A DNA stretch of 64,000 nt from Enterococcus sp. 5H (GTDB lineage: Bacteria > Bacillota > Bacilli > Lactobacillales > Enterococcaceae), in contig NZ_AMDP01000061.1 of assembly GCF_028128615.1 (NCBI RefSeq), positions 62,001-126,000 of the forward strand, read 5' to 3'. The notes beneath the pieces are model-generated. The model was not told the DNA's origin, searched no databases, and worked only from the letters and a program-made list of their open reading frames with translations. Positions 46,096 to 54,979 of the stretch are shown here, in pieces. Each line of letters begins with the position of its first letter. Position 1 is the first letter of the stretch. Made by a program: the position numbers and the translations under genes.

Positions 46096-46578
46096 ATTAT
46101 TCTGTTCGTATTTTTCAAGCTAAAGATGCGCAAGAAATATCTATACTTCTAGCAAAAAATTTTTTAGAAATTAACAGTCAGGACTATCCACTTGAACAAA
46201 TGAAAAAATTAGCTCAAGAATATTCACCAGAAAAAATATTGGAACAAGCTTCTTATGCTCATACCTACGTTGCAGAATCTGAAAAAGGACAAATCATTGG
46301 CACAGCTACGATTTGTCCTTTTTGGGATAGTATATCTGAAAGCATCATCTTAAGTTTATTCGTACAACCCGAACTGCATAACCAAGGTATTGGATCTGCT
46401 TTATTGAATCAGATGGCAACTGATCCCTTTTATACCCGCGCTTCTAGAATTGAAGTCCCAGCATCGCGAACAGCTGAAAATTTTCTACTCAAAACATGGT
46501 TATTCTATCATCAATCCTGAACATAAAGAAGATGAGCAGGGTTATATCCGTATGGAGAGAAAACGCACTGTTCGATAG
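46092..46578 (+). pseudogene. GNAT acetyltransferase interrupted by a +1 frameshift
   Basis: Starting at a TTG that overlaps the yazA stop, the frame reads a GNAT protein through TIGTATICPFWDSISESIILSLF and LHNQGIGSALLNQMA, then at the AAAA run at 46491-46494 goes on as TWLFYHQS and stops at 46518-46520. Shifting one base there restores HGYSIINPEHKEDEQGYIRM, the usual GNAT ending, up to TAG at 46576-46578. Either one A was gained (or sequenced wrongly) or the gene is decaying. The C-terminal strands and the conserved GY are lost in the current reading. Confidence 0.7.
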
Positions 46579-46592
46579 TTTACCTTCAAAGT

Positions 46593-46637
46593 TAAAATCT
46601 GAACCAAAGCGAAAATTCCGTTTTAGTTCAGACTTTT
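46593..46637. terminator. Terminator between the GNAT gene and ltrA
   Basis: AAATCTGAAC...CG and CG...GTTCAGACTT form a stem with interior mismatches; T-runs follow on both strands. It overlaps the last codons of the ltrA-like gene. Confidence 0.7.
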
Positions 46638-47780
46638 TTAGTACCCATTTATTTTAGTTTTTCGCGTACTACTCGACTGTGCAGCAAGCTCCCGTTTAAC
46701 TTTATATAATAAAAATAGCAAAAATCCAATATTTACCAATAAAAAAGGTACAATAAAATCTTGTAACAATAATCCAGCTGCCACCCAGCCTATAAAATAA
46801 ATAGCATTTTTACTTATAAATGGTAAATAATCGTATTCATTTTTAGAATAAGCCATCATATTGGCAAGAGTTCCACCTAAAAATAGAAGCAAACTGACAG
46901 CCAAGGCTAATACAAAAAATAGCGAATTAATTTCACTAGCAACAAAATTCTCATATAAAATAACTGACATACCCAAACCGACAAATACAAAATAATGCGA
47001 ATGAATCAAAACTAACCCAGCTGTTTCCTTTTCTCGATCAATCGCTGATTTATAGACCGTATTATAAAAAAGAAACATTACCACGATTATCAAAAAGAAT
47101 AACAAACTACCGATGCTAATATAGTTATAAGCAATTGTACTTGCTACTGCAATAACCGCCTCACCAAATAATAATAAAGTAAATAAACTATAGCGTTCTG
47201 TTAAATGTTCAAAATTTGTTGGAAAACCTTGGAGTGCTTTTTTCATGACAATCGGGAAAAAAGCTGTAATAAAAATTGAAATCACATATAAAATCAAACG
47301 ACTTGTGTAACTACCTAATGGAATAATCGTAATAAATCCAAGTAAACCACTTATACATAACACACCAATTAACTGACCACATAGTTTTTTTATAACCTCA
47401 TCATCTGTACTTCTCATCTTCAAGTAATACTGCAAAGCAATACTAAAAAAGAGAATCGATGTTGCTCCGGCAAATGTAAAATGCGTTTTTTCAAAACTAA
47501 TATCAATCGATTGTGCTAAAATAATAACCCAAAACATGTCGAAAAATAAAAATAAAGCGTTGATTCTATTTTTTATAGAGAAGCGATTCATAAAAACAGT
47601 CTGATATGTCCAAATAGTCCAAAATACAAGAGTTAATATCAAAAATTCCCCAATATTTTTTAAAGAAAACATCTGATCTGTTCCTAGATAAAGAATTGCT
47701 GTAATACGACTAATCGCATAAGCAAAAATCAAGTCATAAAACAATTCAAATTCTGAAACTTCTTTTTTTAATATTTGCAT
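46638..47780 (-). CDS. LtrA-like (low-temperature requirement A) membrane protein
   Basis: The 380-residue protein has around ten membrane segments and begins with the family's VSEFELFYDLIFAYAISRITAILY signature (PF06772). The later ERYSLFTLLLFGEAVIAVAST is the second conserved block. LtrA was found in Listeria mutants with poor growth at low temperature; transport or enzymatic activity is unknown. It is monocistronic and convergent with the GNAT gene. Confidence 0.85.
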   Translation of the reverse strand: MQILKKEVSEFELFYDLIFAYAISRITAILYLGTDQMFSLKNIGEFLILTLVFWTIWTYQTVFMNRFSIKNRINALFLFFDMFWVIILAQSIDISFEKTHFTFAGATSILFFSIALQYYLKMRSTDDEVIKKLCGQLIGVLCISGLLGFITIIPLGSYTSRLILYVISIFITAFFPIVMKKALQGFPTNFEHLTERYSLFTLLLFGEAVIAVASTIAYNYISIGSLLFFLIIVVMFLFYNTVYKSAIDREKETAGLVLIHSHYFVFVGLGMSVILYENFVASEINSLFFVLALAVSLLLFLGGTLANMMAYSKNEYDYLPFISKNAIYFIGWVAAGLLLQDFIVPFLLVNIGFLLFLLYKVKRELAAQSSSTRKTKINGY

Positions 47781-47951
47781 ATTTTCACTTCCATTTCTTT
47801 AATAATTTATTTATATGTACTTTTAATTATAGCCTTGTCAGCATATTTTTTACAAAAATAGTGATCCTTTTTACTAAAAAGAAAAACAGATAGAATTAAA
47901 CTAAAATATAGTCAATCCTACCTGTTTATTCTATTAATAGACACTATCTAG

Positions 47952-48500
47952 CTATTCAATGATTTGTGCACCTAATGTATTCTTAAAATGATTCAATGCC
48001 CATTCATGTCCCACTGGATCAAAACTGGCTACAGCATGTTTATGAATAACAATTTTATATCCTAAATTATAAGCATCTACAGCCGTATGAAGCACACAAA
48101 TATCGGTACAAACCCCAATTAAGTGAATTTCCGTTATCATTCTTTCTCGTAAACGAATATCTAAATCCGTTCCGCTAAATGCTGAATAATGACGTTTATC
48201 AATCCAATAAACGGTTTCTTTTTCGCAACTTTCTTCATAAACTTCTGCAAGTTTACCGTATAGATTACGTCCTTCTGAATTAGCAAGATTATGTGGTGGA
48301 AATAGCTGATTTTCTGGATGATAAGTATCATCTTTTTCATGACTGTCAATCGCGTAAACAACAAAATCATTATTTTTAGTAAACGACTCAGTTAACTTGA
48401 CTATCTCTTGTTCAATCTCTTGCCCAGCTATACCTGTTGTTAAGGCACCATTTTCGGCTACAAAATCATTCGTGTAATCAATTGAAATCAACGCTCTCAT
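47952..48500 (-). CDS. pncA: Nicotinamidase (isochorismatase family)
   Basis: The 182-residue cysteine hydrolase has the catalytic triad: aspartate in SIDYTNDFVAEN, lysine in YWIDKRHYSAFSGT, and cysteine in LIGVCTDICVLHTAVDAY, with the cis-peptide VCTDIC segment. It deamidates nicotinamide to nicotinate for NAD salvage. ATG 48500. It is 16 bases after mtnN and so probably last in the nudF-mtnN-pncA group. Confidence 0.92.
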   Translation of the reverse strand: MRALISIDYTNDFVAENGALTTGIAGQEIEQEIVKLTESFTKNNDFVVYAIDSHEKDDTYHPENQLFPPHNLANSEGRNLYGKLAEVYEESCEKETVYWIDKRHYSAFSGTDLDIRLRERMITEIHLIGVCTDICVLHTAVDAYNLGYKIVIHKHAVASFDPVGHEWALNHFKNTLGAQIIE

Positions 48501-48515
48501 TATTACATCTCCTGA

Positions 48516-49208
48516 CTAAACTAGTTCTTCTACAAAATGCATAACCATTTTTGCAGATTTTTCACCAGCTTCTTCGATAAACTCATCAAAAGTTTGAGTA
48601 GCTGCATGATCAGCTGTATCGCTAATTGCTCTTACAACTAAAAATGGAATCTTAAACTGTGCAGCTGCCTGTGCAATTGCGGCGCCTTCCATTTCACACG
48701 CTAAAGCTTGCGGGAATTCTGCTAAAATTTCTTTCACTCTTTGTTGATCGTTAACAAATGAATCACCCGTAACAATCAAACCATGATGAACAGCCATTCC
48801 AGCTTTTTCTGCCGCTTTTTTCATTTCAGCTTTTAAATAGTCACTTGATGCATAGAATAAAGGCATCCCTGGTAATTGACCTTTTTGATAACCAAAGCCA
48901 GTAACATCAACATCAAAATAAGCTAATTGATCCGCAATCACTAAGTCCCCTACAGCTAAGCCGTTGCCGATTCCGCCAGCAGAACCTGTATTGATAACCA
49001 TATTTACACCATATTGGTGAATCAGTAAAGTTGTAGTCACCGCAGATAATACTTTCCCAATACCTGAACGAACTACAATCACTTCATGTCGGCCTAATGA
49101 ACCCGTAACAAATAATGCACCGGCTCTTTCCCAAGATCTAGTATCTGTTAATGCTTCTTTTAAGATTTTAACTTCTTGATCCATTGCTCCAATAATACCG
49201 ATTTTCAT
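48516..49208 (-). CDS. mtnN: 5'-methylthioadenosine/S-adenosylhomocysteine nucleosidase
   Basis: The 230-residue enzyme starts MKIGIIGAMDQEVKIL and has VINTGSAGGIGNGLAVGDLV, ACEMEGAAIAQAA and VVRAISDTADHAA, the nucleoside phosphorylase-fold signatures; the ISD aspartate is the general acid. It cleaves MTA and SAH to adenine and a thioribose sugar, in methyl-cycle recycling and AI-2 precursor supply. It is in one unit with the small hypothetical gene and nudF. Confidence 0.95.
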   Translation of the reverse strand: MKIGIIGAMDQEVKILKEALTDTRSWERAGALFVTGSLGRHEVIVVRSGIGKVLSAVTTTLLIHQYGVNMVINTGSAGGIGNGLAVGDLVIADQLAYFDVDVTGFGYQKGQLPGMPLFYASSDYLKAEMKKAAEKAGMAVHHGLIVTGDSFVNDQQRVKEILAEFPQALACEMEGAAIAQAAAQFKIPFLVVRAISDTADHAATQTFDEFIEEAGEKSAKMVMHFVEELV

Positions 49209-49224
49209 AGTGATTTCCTCTTTT

Positions 49225-49521
49225 CTATAAATTCAATACAATAAAAATTACAATTGCCAATAAAATAGCAACAATAATAATGGCTTTCGTTAATGTACTA
49301 CTGCGCTCACGTATTTTTGTTTGTTCATTCGAACGCGTCTTGGTAATGTCTTTTTGCTTCTTACTTTCTTTTCGATAAAAATTTGAAATCTCTTTATCTT
49401 TCTTACGGTACTCTTTTTCAGCTGCTTTTTTTTCTTGATCAAAATGTCTTTGCTCTTCTTTTTCAGCTTCTTCTTTACGTTTGCGTAATTCCGTCCGAGT
49501 AACCAGCGGACCTTTACTCAT
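49225..49521 (-). CDS. Small membrane-anchored coiled-coil protein of unknown function
   Basis: The 98-residue protein has a highly charged helical N-terminus (RKRKEEAEKEEQRHFDQEKK onward, residues 10-60), then a serine/threonine stretch and a hydrophobic segment TKAIIIVAILLAIVIFIVLNL near the C-terminus, so it is probably a tail-anchored protein. I do not recognise a functional family. Its ATG overlaps the nudF stop as TAATG, and mtnN follows by 16 bases, a placement common in enterococci and lactobacilli. Confidence 0.75.
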   Translation of the reverse strand: MSKGPLVTRTELRKRKEEAEKEEQRHFDQEKKAAEKEYRKKDKEISNFYRKESKKQKDITKTRSNEQTKIRERSSTLTKAIIIVAILLAIVIFIVLNL

Positions 49522-50102
49522 TAGTTATCCTCCTTTAACCGCTCTTTTAACAGCTGTAATTCCCAATATTGTACGGCAAAAATTGTTTTTGCATCACAAA
49601 TGATTCCACTTGCAATCGCGGCTTTCGCTTCATCTAAGGTTACTCTATATAATTCTAAAACCTCATCCTCATCTTGTGGACGGGGATTTGGTACTTTTTC
49701 TAAGTTTTGTGCGAAGTAGATGTGGAGAAGCTCATTAGCAAAACCAGGCGAGACATACATTGACGTTACAAATGAAAATTGATTCGCTCGATAGCCTGTT
49801 TCTTCTTCCAGTTCTCTTTCAGCAGTTATTTTAGGATGATCTTGTTCTCCCGGATCAATTTTACCAGCAGGAATTTCTAAGATAACTTTTTCCATTGGTT
49901 TTCGATATTGTTTGACCATAATCATCTTGTTATCATCTGTAATCGGAATTACCGCCACTGCCCCAGGATGAAAAACTAACTCACGAGTTCCAGTTTCACC
50001 ATTCGGCAATTTTACTTCATCCACCACAACTTCAATAATATGGCCTTTAAATATTTCTTTTCTGGAAATTGTCTTTTCTTCGAATTCTTCAAAATCCATC
50101 AT
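49521..50102 (-). CDS. nudF: ADP-ribose pyrophosphatase (NUDIX)
   Basis: About 194 residues; the NUDIX box is GKIDPGEQDHPKITAERELEEETGY (GX5EX7REUXEEXGU, with REUEEETG present), followed by YVSPGFANELLHIYFA, the ADP-ribose-specific region. It hydrolyses ADP-ribose to AMP and ribose 5-phosphate. The start is not certain: ATG at 50102 or 50099 (tandem) with a GGTG site; a longer frame reaches 50132. It heads the nudF-hypothetical-mtnN-pncA unit, fitting nucleotide salvage. Confidence 0.88.
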   Translation of the reverse strand: MMDFEEFEEKTISRKEIFKGHIIEVVVDEVKLPNGETGTRELVFHPGAVAVIPITDDNKMIMVKQYRKPMEKVILEIPAGKIDPGEQDHPKITAERELEEETGYRANQFSFVTSMYVSPGFANELLHIYFAQNLEKVPNPRPQDEDEVLELYRVTLDEAKAAIASGIICDAKTIFAVQYWELQLLKERLKEDN

Positions 50103-50244
50103 GCTGTTCACCAATCTTTCTAACGGTATCATACCTCAATTTTAAATTTTTTTCACTTATCTTTCTTCTATACTTGTTATTGATTCACTTTATTATACCA
50201 ACAAACTAAATAAATAAACTATTTTTTCTCTTTTTGATAATGCA

Positions 50245-50286
50245 AAAAATCAAGTAATTCGATAATTTATCGCTTTTACTTGATTT
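50245..50286 (-). terminator. Terminator downstream of the lipoprotein gene
   Basis: AAATCAAGTA and TACTTGATTT form a 10-bp stem with GATAA/TTATC inside, followed by TTTTTT on the minus strand. The 50133-50455 gap otherwise has no coding feature. Confidence 0.7.
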
Positions 50287-50455
50287 ATTGGGCAAAGCTG
50301 GGCTAGAAACTTTCAATTTTTAGCGTTTTAAAGGAAAAGCGCTACATTCTAAGTTTTAGATCATCCATTACGAACCACAAATATTCGAACTCTTTGACAA
50401 TGTGAATTGGAACAAAATCTACGGGCTTCATTTACTTCCCAGCTTATCTAAAATT

Positions 50456-51133
50456 TTACATTTCTGCTAAAGAGTTCATAAGTGTAGTTAACTCTTTTTC
50501 ATTGGCTTCTTTACTGCTATTAAGTGTCCAACTGATGCATTGAAGATAATGGTCCTTACCTTCCATCAGATCATATATATAGTAAACCTCAATATCATCT
50601 TTCTTAGCCACAAATGTACGTCGTTCACCCTTTAAGCCATTGTATGAAATAGATTTTTTGGTCTCGTTACTTTTTTCACCTAAATCGGATAAATCAACCG
50701 AACTTTTAAAAGCAGAAAAACTATCAAAATCTTTTTTAGCTTCACTTAAAACCATGTAATAAGCTTCTTTTTCAGTATTCTTCAAACTAATATCTGCATT
50801 ATCACTAAGTTCTTTAGTTTCCGCCGATTCCCAACCTGTTGGCATTTCTATTTTAAAATTACCATTATTGGTTTTAATTACTTCTAATTTACTATCTGAT
50901 TTTTCTTTGGTTTCTTCTGTCGCAGCTTTATTGACATCAACTGAGTCACTTGATCTACCTTCTATCGGCTCATAAAAAGCATCGTCGTCACCATAAAAAG
51001 TAGATTCTTCCACACTCGAACTTGTTGCTTGTGAATATTCTTGCGCTTTTTCTTCTTCAACTGGTTTTGCTTTTGAACAGCCTGTAACCACCAAACCGAT
51101 AAATAGTATTGTAATAATTTTTATCTTTTTCAC
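50456..51133 (-). CDS. Lipoprotein of unknown function
   Basis: The 225-residue protein has a type II signal peptide, MKKIKIITILFIGLVVTGC, with lipobox VTGC and the modified cysteine at residue 19. A serine/glutamate-rich linker follows (residues 20-80), then a folded part with FKIEMPTGWESAETKEL and repeated charged stretches. I do not recognise a conserved domain, though secreted proteins with this mog/PsbP-like layout are common. It would be anchored on the outer face of the membrane. It is monocistronic. Confidence 0.75.
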   Translation of the reverse strand: MKKIKIITILFIGLVVTGCSKAKPVEEEKAQEYSQATSSSVEESTFYGDDDAFYEPIEGRSSDSVDVNKAATEETKEKSDSKLEVIKTNNGNFKIEMPTGWESAETKELSDNADISLKNTEKEAYYMVLSEAKKDFDSFSAFKSSVDLSDLGEKSNETKKSISYNGLKGERRTFVAKKDDIEVYYIYDLMEGKDHYLQCISWTLNSSKEANEKELTTLMNSLAEM

Positions 51134-51407
51134 GGTTTCTCTCCTTCAATTCTGTTAGCTGTCTTCCATTATACCCTAGGTTTGTAGATTTTTCTTATTT
51201 TTCTTTTGACTTTTTTGTGAACTATTGAGAAGCATCTACATCCAAAGTAGGAAAAAAACAGGGTATTTCACGGTAATTTCTTACATTTTCTCTAAATATT
51301 AAAATCAACCTTTGGACTGATATTCTTTATTAATATAAATGTGATAAAATACATATGTAGCGAAGGATAAAACTTTCGATGGAATGAATGATTGGAGGGA
51401 ATTTAAA

Positions 51408-52073
51408 ATGAGAATAGGAAAACTTATCAAAATAATTGCTTATTTACTTTTAGCTGGTTTCGTTCTACGTTTTATTACAGGTATCAATCTGCCGGCAGTG
51501 GTTGTGGTAGCGGTAATTTTAGTCATACTGCTATTTACTGGGTCAAATAAAAAAAATGGAGCGAAAAAAGAAGAGCAAATGCCAAGCCTTACGAAAACAA
51601 AAGAGGAGCATTATGAAAAACTTGGGATGACTGACCAAGAAATCAACTTCTTTAGAGACACGATGAACATAACCAAAAAACAAATTATTCAGCTGCAGGA
51701 AAACATGAATGCTTCTACTAAGTTAAGAGCGATTGATTTGCGCAACGATACATTGAAAGTCTCAAAAGCACTTTTTAAAGAGTTAGTCAAAGAACCAAAA
51801 AAACTACATTCAGCAAATCATTTTCTTTATACACACTTACCAAATCTAGTTGATCTAACTAGCAAGTATTTAGAAATTGACGACCACGAAATTAAAAACA
51901 AACAAACTTACGAAAAGCTGGAAGAAAGTGCTCAAATCATTGACCAAGTATCTAAATTAATCAAAAAAGATTATGAACAATTTGTCTCTGATGATTTAGA
52001 AGACTTAGATATTGAGATTTCCGTTGCTAAAAACAGTTTAAAAAGAGATAATGAAACAAAAGAAGAAATTTAA
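51408..52073 (+). CDS. xpaC: 5-bromo-4-chloroindolyl phosphate hydrolysis family protein (XpaC)
   Basis: The 221-residue protein has two N-terminal hydrophobic segments (LIKIIAYLLLAGFVLRF and VVVVAVILVILLFTG), then a helical cytoplasmic domain (residues 65-221) with KLGMTDQEINFFRDTM and LYTHLPNLVDLTSKYLEID typical of PF10112 XpaC. Function is not known, but it is always next to telA in Firmicutes. ATG at 51408 follows GGAGGG; a GTG-type start upstream is not needed. It is followed by telA after 78 bases. Confidence 0.85.
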   Translation: MRIGKLIKIIAYLLLAGFVLRFITGINLPAVVVVAVILVILLFTGSNKKNGAKKEEQMPSLTKTKEEHYEKLGMTDQEINFFRDTMNITKKQIIQLQENMNASTKLRAIDLRNDTLKVSKALFKELVKEPKKLHSANHFLYTHLPNLVDLTSKYLEIDDHEIKNKQTYEKLEESAQIIDQVSKLIKKDYEQFVSDDLEDLDIEISVAKNSLKRDNETKEEI

Positions 52074-52151
52074 GTACCATAGTACTAAGTTTTACAAATC
52101 TTCTATTTTTTCTGTTAACAAATTCGTTCAACTTTTATAGGAGGAAGTCAC

Positions 52152-53339
52152 ATGGATGATAAACCAAAAGATATAACACCTGTCAGCGATACTTTAGATG
52201 ATTTGTTGAACAATCCGTTTTCAACACCTGTCGATTCGCTGACTGCTACTCAACAAAGTGAAATTTCTGCTTTGCAGGATCAACAAGTAGCTGCCCGCTT
52301 AATCGATAAATTACCTGAAGACCGTAAAGTTCAAGCAAGAGAATTAGCCTCAAAAATTGATGTACAAGATGCTCAAGCTGTCATTACTTACGGCTCTGCT
52401 GCCCAAACTAAACTTGGAGAATTTTCACAATCAATGTTAAACCATGTCCAAGCACAAGATATTGGACCGGTAGGAGATTCTTTAACAGATTTAATGTATC
52501 GATTAAATGAAGCAAATCCTGATGAATTACGTGCTGGTGAAGGAAACTTTTTCCAGAAAATGTTTGGTAAAGTCAAACAATCTATTTTTGAAATTACTGC
52601 TAAATATCAGAAAATCGGGGCTCAAATCGATAAAATTGCCGTTAAGCTAGACAAAGAAAAAGACGGTTTACTAAAAGATAATTTGATGCTTGAACAGCTA
52701 TATAATAAGAACAAAGATTATTTTGATGCCCTAAATATTTATATTGCAGCAGGGGAAATTAAGATTGAAGAATTACAAACATCAATCATACCTGAAGCGA
52801 TGAAAAAAGCGGAAGCAACAGGCGATCAAATGGATGTGCAAATTGCGAACGACTATACTCAATTTTTAGATCGTTTAGACAAAAGAACCCATGATTTACG
52901 TTTAGCACGCCAAATTACTATCCAGCAAGCTCCACAAATTCGTTTAATTCAAAATACAAACCAAGCTTTAGCTGAGAAAATTCAAGCTTCTATTAATACG
53001 GCTATACCACTTTGGAAAAACCAAGTCGTGATTGCCTTGACTTTATTACGTCAAAAAGATGCTGTAACAGCTCAACGACAAGTTTCTGAAACAACAAATG
53101 ATTTATTGAAGAAAAATTCTGAAATGCTTAAAATTTCTGCGATTGAAACTGCAAAAGAAAATGAACGCGGCATCGTTGATATTGATACTTTACAGAAAAC
53201 TCAAAATGATCTTGTTGAAACCATTCAAGAGACTTTACGTATTCAGCAAGAAGGTAAAGAAAAACGCCGTGCTGCTGAAATTGAGTTAGGCCATATGGAA
53301 GAAGATTTGAAAAACAAATTATTAGAATTAACACAATAA
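52152..53339 (+). CDS. telA: Toxic-anion resistance (TelA) family protein
   Basis: The 395-residue protein is all-helical, with a distinctive central TelA domain (PF05816): [27 protein letters not shown] and [20 protein letters not shown]. The family was named for tellurite and, with XpaC, is linked to resistance to toxic anions, nisin and other envelope stressors; mechanism is unclear. GGAGGAAG precedes the ATG. It ends with a good terminator shared with mtlD. Confidence 0.9.
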   Translation: MDDKPKDITPVSDTLDDLLNNPFSTPVDSLTATQQSEISALQDQQVAARLIDKLPEDRKVQARELASKIDVQDAQAVITYGSAAQTKLGEFSQSMLNHVQAQDIGPVGDSLTDLMYRLNEANPDELRAGEGNFFQKMFGKVKQSIFEITAKYQKIGAQIDKIAVKLDKEKDGLLKDNLMLEQLYNKNKDYFDALNIYIAAGEIKIEELQTSIIPEAMKKAEATGDQMDVQIANDYTQFLDRLDKRTHDLRLARQITIQQAPQIRLIQNTNQALAEKIQASINTAIPLWKNQVVIALTLLRQKDAVTAQRQVSETTNDLLKKNSEMLKISAIETAKENERGIVDIDTLQKTQNDLVETIQETLRIQQEGKEKRRAAEIELGHMEEDLKNKLLELTQ

Positions 53340-53351
53340 ACACCGACCAAA

Positions 53352-53397
53352 GACCGCTTAATGAAGGATTATTCACTTCATTTAAGCGGTTTTTTTC
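53352..53397. terminator. Bidirectional terminator between telA and mtlD
   Basis: ACCGCTTAA...TTAAGCGGT with inner TGAAG/CTTCA and a trailing TTTTTTT. The stem overlaps the mtlD stop. Confidence 0.85.
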
Positions 53398-54547
53398 AGA
53401 CTAATTCATAATAAGAATTACGAACTTTTTCAAATAATTTAGTGTACGGTTTTAAACCAGTATATTGTTCAATAGCGACATCTAAACCTTTTTCTTCAAT
53501 CGCTTTTTGCAAGGCACACGCTTCTTCATCTGTTGGTTCCTTGAATTTTAATGCGGCAGCAATGGCTACAGCTAAAGCTTTCGGTGTTTCATTAAAGGCT
53601 TCAGCAAATTGTCTTGCCGGCTGAATAAAGCGGTCATTTTCACCAATTTTTCTAATCGGAGACCGTCCAACACGAGTTACATAATCAGAAATATAAGGAT
53701 TTTTAAATCGATCAATAATTTTATCAATGTACTCTTGATGTTCTTTATGGGAGAATTGGAATTTCTTTTCTAACAAAGCCCCTGTTTCTTCCAATGCACT
53801 TCTTACTATAAATAAAACTTTTTCATTTAAAATCGCATCTTCGATTGATTCGATATCTTTCATATAGCCAAAATATGCCGTTACAGCATGCCCTGTATTT
53901 ACTGTAAATAGCTTCCGCTCGATATAAGGCGTTAGATCCGGCACATAATTTAATCCAGCAATTTGAGGTGCATTCTTTTTATTTTCTGGTTCTTCAACCA
54001 CCCATTCAAAAAATGGCTCAACTGTCACTGTTAATGGATCTTGATGGTTTTGATTTGGTACAATTCGATCGACAGCAGAATTAGGGAAGTCAACAAATTT
54101 ATCAGCATATATCTTTGCCTCTTCAGTTAATAAAGGTAAAACTTCTGCTTCTAAAATTTCCGATCCGCCAATCATATTTTCACACGCAATGATTGTTAAA
54201 TAATGTTCAGACTCTTTTCTTAATTCTAATCCTTGCGCTATTGTGTTAGCTAATCTTGGTAAGATTGTCGGTCCTACGGCGGTTGTGATAATCTCTGCTT
54301 GACTGATCCATTCAGCTAATTTTTCCGCCTCAGTAACGCTGTTAACGGCTTGAATACCTTCTACTAAAAATCGTTCTTGTGCTTCATTTGCTAAAATCAC
54401 TTCATACTTTCCTTGCTGATTAATAGCATTTACAACTTCGTCATTTACATCTGCAAAAATCACTTGATAACCAGCTTTAACCAACAACCAGCCGATAAAA
54501 CCGCGCCCGATATTTCCAGCACCAAAATGAACAGCGATTTTACTCAT
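53396..54547 (-). CDS. mtlD: Mannitol-1-phosphate 5-dehydrogenase
   Basis: The 383-residue dehydrogenase has the NAD motif VHFGAGNIGRGFIGWLLVKAGY at the start and IIACENMIGGSEIL, VDFPNSAVDRIVP and LFTVNTGHAVTAYFGYMK in the polyol-dehydrogenase fold. It oxidises mannitol 1-phosphate to fructose 6-phosphate. The ATG overlaps the mtlF stop in ATGA with GAGGTGACAGC before it. It is the last gene of the mtl operon. Confidence 0.96.
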   Translation of the reverse strand: MSKIAVHFGAGNIGRGFIGWLLVKAGYQVIFADVNDEVVNAINQQGKYEVILANEAQERFLVEGIQAVNSVTEAEKLAEWISQAEIITTAVGPTILPRLANTIAQGLELRKESEHYLTIIACENMIGGSEILEAEVLPLLTEEAKIYADKFVDFPNSAVDRIVPNQNHQDPLTVTVEPFFEWVVEEPENKKNAPQIAGLNYVPDLTPYIERKLFTVNTGHAVTAYFGYMKDIESIEDAILNEKVLFIVRSALEETGALLEKKFQFSHKEHQEYIDKIIDRFKNPYISDYVTRVGRSPIRKIGENDRFIQPARQFAEAFNETPKALAVAIAAALKFKEPTDEEACALQKAIEEKGLDVAIEQYTGLKPYTKLFEKVRNSYYELV

Positions 54548-54978
54548 GCTGTCACCTCTTCTTTAAACAACTCAATCATTTCCATTTCTGAATTTGCCGA
54601 AACTAACTGCTCAACTTTTTCAATATCAGAACAAACTAATGCAATTTGTGATAGCATATCTAAATGTTCATTTTCAATTCCTGCAATTCCGATAATTAGT
54701 TTTACTTGATTCCCTTCAAATTCTACGCCTTCAGGAACTTGTAAAATAACAATTCCAGATTTGTGAATCATGTGTTTAGAGTCATCAGTACCATGAGGGA
54801 TAGCGACCATATTGCCAATAAAAGTCGTCGTTAATGTATCTCTTTCAATCATTTTTTCAATGTAACTTTCTGCTACATAACCTTGTTCAACTAATTTTTC
54901 TCCAGCTGCTGTGATAGCTGCTTTTTTATCTGAATAATTCTGTTTTAAAAGGATATCTTCTTTTTTTAATAGTACCAA
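54544..54978 (-). CDS. mtlF: Mannitol-specific PTS IIA component
   Basis: The 144-residue phosphocarrier has FIGNMVAIPHGTDDSKHMI, the active-site histidine (about residue 62) of fructose/mannitol-type EIIA, and VPEGVEFEGNQVKLIIGIAG. It phosphorylates the IIB domain of MtlA. The start is TTG at 54978 with GAGGGGG seven bases before it, two bases after the mtlR stop. Confidence 0.95.
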   Translation of the reverse strand: MVLLKKEDILLKQNYSDKKAAITAAGEKLVEQGYVAESYIEKMIERDTLTTTFIGNMVAIPHGTDDSKHMIHKSGIVILQVPEGVEFEGNQVKLIIGIAGIENEHLDMLSQIALVCSDIEKVEQLVSANSEMEMIELFKEEVTA

Positions 54979-54979
54979 T

